Source of the DNA: Kriegella sp965368185
Lineage (GTDB): Bacteria; Bacteroidota; Bacteroidia; Flavobacteriales; Flavobacteriaceae
Direction of reading: 5' to 3'
Assembly (NCBI GenBank): GCA_965368185.1
Contig: CBDULZ010000001.1
Span: forward strand, 102,035-166,034
Length of the DNA: 64,000 nt
The position numbers were made by a program, and so were the translations under genes. Position 1 is the stretch's first letter. Every line of letters begins with the position of its first letter. The notes below the pieces were generated by a model. It saw only the letters and a list, made by a program, of their open reading frames with translations. It was not told the DNA's origin and did not search any database. This document shows, piece after piece, positions 63,324 through 64,000 of the stretch.

Positions 63324-64000
63324 ATGAAAAATAAAGCATATCTTCTTTTATTGATTTTGGTTGGAACCTGTTTGACCGCTTGCAATACAAAAAAGAAAGA
63401 TGACCTGGTCAAAGTAGCCTATCAATGCCCTATGAAATGTGAAGGGGACAAAACTTTTGATGAACCGGGAACTTGCGCGGTCTGTAAAATGGATCTTGCA
63501 CTTTTGGAACCCAAAATTAAGGAAACAAAGGAAATTTCAGAGCTTTCCATTTATAACCTGCCTTCCGTTTGGACGAATCAGGACAATGAAGAAATCGAGC
63601 TAAAAGATCTAAAAGGAAATGTTCTGGTTATGGTCATGATCTATACTTCTTGCCAAGCGGCATGTCCCAGATTGGCGGCAGATATGCGCTCTATTGAGCA
63701 ACAAATTCCTGAAAACAAAAAAGACAATGTAAAATTGGTATTGGTAAGTATCGACCCCGAAACGGATACCCCCGAACGGCTAAAAGAGTTTTCTGTTGAA
63801 AACGAAATGGAATCCGATCAATGGGTGTTACTTAGGGGATCCCAAGGAGATACTCGCGAGTTCGCAGCCGTGTTGGCGGTTAACTATAAGAAGATATCCC
63901 CAATGGATTTTTCGCACTCCAATATCATTAGCGTCTTTGACCAACAGGGCGAACTCTTTCATCAAAAGGAAGGACTGGGTGTGAACCATGAAACGACTGT
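63324..64000 (+). CDS. Heavy-metal-binding domain fused to SCO1/SenC protein (partial)
   Basis: Partial at the right edge; about 225 residues seen. Lipoprotein signal with lipobox GTCLTAC. Residues about 33-58 (YQCPMKCEGDKTFDEPGTCA then VCKMDL) form a heavy-metal-binding domain, followed by a thioredoxin-like SCO domain with copper site CQAACPRL and DPETDTPERLKEF. It probably delivers copper to NirK or a terminal enzyme. Same operon as nirV, 6 bp downstream. The SCO His should be at SHSNIISVFD. Confidence 0.88.
   Translation, partial: MKNKAYLLLLILVGTCLTACNTKKKDDLVKVAYQCPMKCEGDKTFDEPGTCAVCKMDLALLEPKIKETKEISELSIYNLPSVWTNQDNEEIELKDLKGNVLVMVMIYTSCQAACPRLAADMRSIEQQIPENKKDNVKLVLVSIDPETDTPERLKEFSVENEMESDQWVLLRGSQGDTREFAAVLAVNYKKISPMDFSHSNIISVFDQQGELFHQKEGLGVNHETT

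Noticed and set aside
1..64000. CRISPR arrays, tRNA or rRNA genes, transposases, prophage genes
   Set aside because: No repeat-spacer pattern, cloverleaf or matching protein was seen while reading the window, though a short tRNA could be missed by eye.

Overview
The window is chromosomal DNA from a member of the Bacteroidota, almost certainly a marine Flavobacteriaceae (Zobellia/Maribacter/Arenibacter-like; genus not fixed by what I can see). The evidence is TonB-dependent receptors with carboxypeptidase-like N-terminal domains, a fused CcoNO oxidase subunit, LytTR and REC-only signalling proteins, promoters of the TTTG-N19-TAnnTTTG type, few Shine-Dalgarno sequences and roughly 40% GC. No rRNA, tRNA, CRISPR array, transposase or phage gene was seen.

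Layout. 1-2.1 kb: two SDR oxidoreductases and a cupin gene set in poorly coding DNA. 2.5-8.5 kb: FKBP isomerase lipoprotein, a three-gene BtuFCD/FecBCD-type ABC importer whose permease and ATPase genes lack ATG starts, rmuC, a small membrane protein and an acyl-CoA thioesterase. 8.5-12.8 kb: oxidative pentose-phosphate genes (pgl and zwf divergent from gnd) ending in a perfect 16-bp terminator stem. 12.9-16.2 kb: TPR hybrid histidine kinase, GIY-YIG protein, guanine deaminase. 16.2-25.9 kb: a TonB receptor and a carbohydrate operon (two secreted Gfo/Idh/MocA proteins, a DUF1080 lipoprotein, nagA, an Nramp-like transporter, nagB). nagA and the transporter form a sharply GC-richer block.

26.0-34.8 kb is a dense signalling region: two paralogous REC-only regulators, an Hpt protein overlapping a LytTR regulator, an outer-membrane protein, a type-I periplasmic-binding lipoprotein, a histidine kinase and a REC protein. 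Between the first REC gene and the LytTR gene lies a tandemly duplicated unit of about 0.7 kb (914-bp period) carrying two tiny membrane-protein genes (56 and 42/32 aa) that are too short for usual gene callers. Codon comparison of the two copies shows strong purifying selection on the 56-aa protein, and both copies keep a covarying palindrome and a terminator. This is the best candidate in the window for something undescribed.

35-41 kb: TonB receptor, dienelactone hydrolase, LytS/LytTR pair. 41-52.6 kb: universal stress protein, Crp/Fnr regulator and the cbb3 oxidase locus (ccoI-ccoS-ccoNO-ccoQ-ccoP-ccoG-ccoH plus a SafE-like protein). 52.8-64 kb: NO and nitrite metabolism, namely truncated globin, Rrf2/NsrR-like regulator, RIC, hemerythrin, ferredoxin, a heme-copper-oxidase-like membrane protein, porin, NorE/NorF-like subunits, a large nitronate-monooxygenase-like protein, a NirK-cytochrome c fusion, NirV and a partial SCO protein. 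Fnr-type 14-bp palindromes (TGAN-N4-RTCA) before five of these transcription units and two Rrf2-type palindromes suggest one low-oxygen/NO regulon.
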